Source of the DNA: Propionibacteriales bacterium
GTDB lineage: Bacteria > Actinomycetota > Actinomycetes > Propionibacteriales > Nocardioidaceae
DNA: 64,000 bases
NCBI GenBank assembly: GCA_026392415.1
Contig: JAPLCC010000017.1
Coordinates: forward strand, 166,576 to 230,575
Direction of reading: 5' to 3'
Position numbers and translations under genes: made by a program. Positions 61,514-64,000 of this stretch are shown in pieces (position 1 is the first letter of the stretch; each line of letters opens with the position of its first letter). A model generated the notes under the pieces. The model saw only the letters and a list, made by a program, of their open reading frames with translations, did no database searches and was not told where the DNA came from.

Positions 61514-62497
61514 ATGCGACGGCGGGCGTCGGTCGCGGCCTCGTCGGTCCTGCTGCTCCTGCTCGCCGGATGCGGCGCCAAGGATCCGACCGCCGGCGCC
61601 CCGCCCCGCCCACCCGCCAGTACGACGACTGCCGCCGAGCCGACCGACAGCGGCCGTCCGGGTGGTGACGCCGGCGACCCCGGCGCCGACGCGAGCAACC
61701 TCGCAGAGGCGGCGGAGAACCTCGCCCGCGAGGGTGAGCAGCCCACGAGCAACATCGCCCCGCGCGACGGGGAGGTGCTCGGTGGCGACGTCAGTTGGCC
61801 GCAGTGCCCGAAGGGGATGGGGATCCCGGAGAAGCAGGGCCTGGGCCTGCCGATGCCGCTGCCCGAGGCGGAGTACGTCGTACTCGGCCTGACCAACGGT
61901 CCCGGCTTCACGCCCAACCCCTGCCTGGCCGACCAGGTCAAGTGGGTCAAGGACCACGACGTGCTGGTCGCGGTCTACGCCGTGTCCAGCTACCCGGATG
62001 CCGCCACGCTCAAGGAGTACGGCGCCGACGGTCCGCACGACGCGTCGACCAAGCTCGGTCGCCTCAAGAACGTCGGCTACCAGCAAGCCCGCTACAACAT
62101 CGGCACCATGGGCAAGGTCGGCCTGCTCAGTCCGATCGTGTGGATCGACGTCGAGCCGGTGCCGGTCTTCGAGTGGAGCGACGACCTCCAGGCCAACGCC
62201 GCCGTGATCGAGGGCGTCGCCCGCGGCTACGTCGACGCCGGGTTCCGGATCGGCGTCTACTCCACGCCCAGCCTCTACGAGCGGGTGGTGGGCAACTTCG
62301 ACCTCGGGGGAGTGCCGGAATGGCGCGCCGCCGGACAGACCTCCCGGGCGGAAGCCCTGAACCGCTGCGGCGACGACTGGTCCATCCAGGGCGGCCAGGC
62401 GGTGATGGGCCAGTGGGTCGCCCAGAAGAGGGACCAGAACATCACCTGCCCCGGCATCGCTCGTGACCTCGGCAAGTGGTTCCATCGCTTCACGTGA
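61514..62497 (+). CDS. Lipoprotein with glycoside hydrolase-like (DUF1906-type) domain
   Basis: 327-residue lipoprotein. The signal peptide with lipobox VLLLLLAGCGAKD (Cys about residue 20) is followed by a Pro/Thr/Gly-rich disordered linker to about residue 85. A globular domain follows: GDVSWPQCPKGMG, YVVLGLTNGPGFTPNPC, VLVAVYAVSSYPDAATL, PIVWIDVEPVPVFEW, GFRIGVYSTPSLYERVVG. This resembles the TIM-barrel, lysozyme-like DUF1906 glycosidase fold, with Asp and Glu in IDVE as possible catalytic acids. It is anchored outside the membrane. It begins two bases after the thrS stop. Confidence 0.78.
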   Translation: MRRRASVAASSVLLLLLAGCGAKDPTAGAPPRPPASTTTAAEPTDSGRPGGDAGDPGADASNLAEAAENLAREGEQPTSNIAPRDGEVLGGDVSWPQCPKGMGIPEKQGLGLPMPLPEAEYVVLGLTNGPGFTPNPCLADQVKWVKDHDVLVAVYAVSSYPDAATLKEYGADGPHDASTKLGRLKNVGYQQARYNIGTMGKVGLLSPIVWIDVEPVPVFEWSDDLQANAAVIEGVARGYVDAGFRIGVYSTPSLYERVVGNFDLGGVPEWRAAGQTSRAEALNRCGDDWSIQGGQAVMGQWVAQKRDQNITCPGIARDLGKWFHRFT

Positions 62498-62583
62498 TCG
62501 AGGTTGGTTAGTCTGCGGGTGCGGTCGGATGACCGTTGGGTGTCGCGCCAGACGTGGGGCAACCAGGAATGACGGGAGTGCTG

Positions 62584-63309
62584 ATGTCCTCGGACGACAG
62601 CCCGGAACTGCTCGACGGCCGCCGGACCAGGTGGCAGGAGCACAACCAGGTGCGCCGGCAGGTGATCATCGACGCTGCCATCGCGGTGATGGAGCGACAG
62701 GCGCCGGGCGAGGAGATCCAGGTGCAGGCCGTGGCCGACGAGGCCCGGATGAGCCGCACTGTCATCTATCGCCACTTCGAGGACCGCACGGACCTCGACC
62801 GTGCAGTCCAGCGCCAGATCTGTGAGGACGTCGGCGCAGCCCTGCTGCCCGCGCTGTCCTACGACGGTACGCCGGACCAGATCATTCACCGCCTCGTCGG
62901 CAGCGTCATCCGGTGGGCAGAGGCCCACCCGAGTCTGTACTGGTTCGCCGAGCGTGACTTGGCCGGTTGGGGACCGAGCCCCCTGAGCCAGGCTGTGCAG
63001 CAGGTGGCCGCGGACATCGAGAGACTCATGGCGCTCGTGGTCGGCGCCGTGGGTTATGAGCTCAATGATGACGACCGCGCCGCGCTCGACCCGTGGGTGT
63101 TCGGAATGATCGGTGGTGTCTTCGCTGCGGTCAGGCGCTGGCTGGAACGCGACGTGCGTGAGCCGAGCATCGAGGTCTGCATCAGCATCCTGTCGGAGTC
63201 CGTGTGGCTCCAGATCAACGGTTTGGCGCTCTCGAGGGGGATCAACCTGCCGGACCTGCCGGTCGTCGAACTGCTGAAGGCGCTCGCTCCCGAGAACGAA
63301 GGAGCGTGA
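62584..63309 (+). CDS. TetR-family regulator
   Basis: 241 residues. The TetR N-terminal HTH is IIDAAIAVMERQAPGEEIQVQ, then VADEARMSRTVIYRHFEDR; the C-terminal helical ligand domain includes LVGSVIRWAEAHPSLYWF and WVFGMIGGVFAAVRRWLER. It is of the type found with fatty-acid or lipid genes in mycobacteria, but the target is unknown. ATG 62584 is chosen because GGGAG lies at the right distance; ATGs at 62536 and 62569 would be longer. Its stop overlaps the HIT gene GTG (GTGA). Confidence 0.83.
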   Translation: MSSDDSPELLDGRRTRWQEHNQVRRQVIIDAAIAVMERQAPGEEIQVQAVADEARMSRTVIYRHFEDRTDLDRAVQRQICEDVGAALLPALSYDGTPDQIIHRLVGSVIRWAEAHPSLYWFAERDLAGWGPSPLSQAVQQVAADIERLMALVVGAVGYELNDDDRAALDPWVFGMIGGVFAAVRRWLERDVREPSIEVCISILSESVWLQINGLALSRGINLPDLPVVELLKALAPENEGA

Positions 63310-63863
63310 GCCGGACCGTGTCAGCCCCTGACCGGCTGGAACGGCTCTGGACGCCCCACCGCCTGGCCTACGTCCGTGGCGAGGAGGAGACCGAACGGCC
63401 GGATCATGCCGAGCCGCGTCCGGCCTGCCCCTTCTGCCGGATCACGGCGGACGCGGCCACGTCGACCGACGACGACCTCGTCGTCGTACGCGGGGAGTCG
63501 GCGTACGTCGTGCTCAACCTGTACCCGTACAACCCCGGTCACCTGATGGTGCTGCCGTACCGCCACGTCGCCGACTACGTCGACCTGACCGCAGCCGAGA
63601 CCGACGAGGTCGCCGAGCTGACGAAGGCAGCGCTGCGCACGATGCGCGCGGTGTCGCAGCCGCATGCGTTCAACGTGGGCATCAACCTCGGTGCTGCAGC
63701 GGGCGGTTCACTGTCCGGCCACCTGCACCAGCACGTCGTGCCCCGCTGGTCCGGCGACGCGAACTTCATGACGGTGGTCGGCGGCACCAAGACCCTCCCG
63801 CAACTGCTCGAGCAGACCCGCGACCTGCTCGCCGACAACTGGCAGACCACGGGCCTCGACTAG
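63306..63863 (+). CDS. HIT-domain nucleotide hydrolase/phosphorylase
   Basis: 185-residue HIT-family protein. The catalytic histidine triad is GHLHQHVVPRW (H-x-H-x-H), and an upstream zinc-type PACPFCRI pair and YVVLNLYPYNPGHLMVLPYRHV are typical of the actinobacterial AP4A phosphorylase-like group found near thrS. It probably cleaves diadenosine polyphosphates, which aminoacyl-tRNA synthetases produce. The start is GTG 63306 (coupled to TetR); GTG 63318 is an alternative. Its stop codon is only a base away from an insertion sequence and overlaps the transposase stop, so its last residues may have been altered by the insertion. Confidence 0.88.
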   Translation: MSRTVSAPDRLERLWTPHRLAYVRGEEETERPDHAEPRPACPFCRITADAATSTDDDLVVVRGESAYVVLNLYPYNPGHLMVLPYRHVADYVDLTAAETDEVAELTKAALRTMRAVSQPHAFNVGINLGAAAGGSLSGHLHQHVVPRWSGDANFMTVVGGTKTLPQLLEQTRDLLADNWQTTGLD

Positions 63864-64000
63864 CTGTGATGTCCAGGCACGTTGGTCAGTCGGGTGACAG
63901 GTGGCTTGGCTCCGATCGCGGAGTGGACGCGGTGATGATTGTAGAAGTGAAGCCATTCGGGCAGGGCGGCGTTGCGGTGCTCGGTTGATTCGTAGAGCCG
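63860..64000 (-). mobile_element. C-terminal end of an IS481-type transposase (runs off the window)
   Basis: 46 residues are visible on the minus strand before the TAG at 63860-63862: EHRNAALPEWLHFYNHHRVH, then SAIGAKPPVTRL and the final NVPGHHS. The W-x3-YN-x2-R-x-H...PP-x-R pattern is that of the DDE integrase-core C-terminus in IS481/IS3-type transposases; the third catalytic acid lies beyond the edge. The outer plus-strand sequence TGTGATGTCCAGGC at 63865 could be the terminal inverted repeat (IS481 ends often begin TGT). Confidence 0.8.

Overview
The window is 64 kb of high-GC actinobacterial chromosome. Gene content and arrangement (DUF3046-recA-recX, thrS followed by a HIT-domain gene, mycothiol-type maleylpyruvate isomerase-fold enzymes, a LexA box of the CGAAC-N4-GTTCG type, NrtR-controlled NAD salvage, a Gly-Cys-Val tRNA trio) point to a Nocardioides-like member of the Nocardioidaceae. 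This placement rests on remembered family distributions, not on a search. Coding density is very high, many neighbours overlap by 1-4 bases (ATGA, GTGA or TGATG junctions), and no gene-free stretch exceeds about 300 bases.

Layout. 1-7.5 kb: the N-terminal part of an Lhr helicase, a class F sortase, an ECF sigma factor with a membrane-anchored partner, an MFS exporter with a TfoX-like protein, and a hydrolase. 7.5-9 kb: an ArsR-SRPBCC-TIGR03086 operon with two perfect palindromic operators. 9-11.7 kb: NAD salvage (nrtR, pncA, pncB) under a 25-bp near-perfect palindrome; a REP-like repeat at the pncB/pncA junction leaves the two enzymes in one frame. 11.7-20.8 kb: an orphan adenine methylase, then a histidine-utilisation cluster (IclR regulator, hutH, hutU, M20 amidohydrolase, hutF, hutI) in which hutH has an amber codon, hutU has a +1 frameshift, and the M20 gene carries a REP-like insertion in frame. 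20.8-28.8 kb: membrane proteins, the recA-recX SOS locus, a phosphoribosyltransferase, PPK2 and a HipA/DUF3037 pair. 28.8-33.7 kb: assimilatory sulfate reduction (APS reductase, sulfite reductase, CbiX-like chelatase) preceded by a cysteine-ending leader peptide. 34-47 kb: glyA, a citrate/dicarboxylate-type two-component system next to dctA, a phosphotransferase, a BrkB-type membrane protein, a potassium channel, a patatin-like lipase and an acyl-CoA ligase. 47-48.8 kb: an SOS-box small gene and four tRNA genes.

48.77-58.28 kb is a 9.5-kb integrated element in the 3' end of tRNA-Val(CAC), bounded by a 24-bp direct repeat and by matching arm-type repeats just inside each end. It encodes an integrase, an excisionase, a putative replication protein with iterons inside its own gene, an Lsr2-like protein, a putative major capsid protein, an HK97-type prohead protease and a full-length tape measure protein. 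Portal, terminase, tail-tube and lysis genes are absent. The genes from xis to the tape measure protein form one translationally coupled chain, so it looks like a compact phage satellite rather than a decayed prophage. This is the most interesting object in the window.

58.3-64 kb returns to core genome: a flavin/F420-type oxidoreductase, thrS, a lipoprotein, a TetR regulator, a HIT-domain protein and the 3' end of an IS481-type transposase running off the edge.
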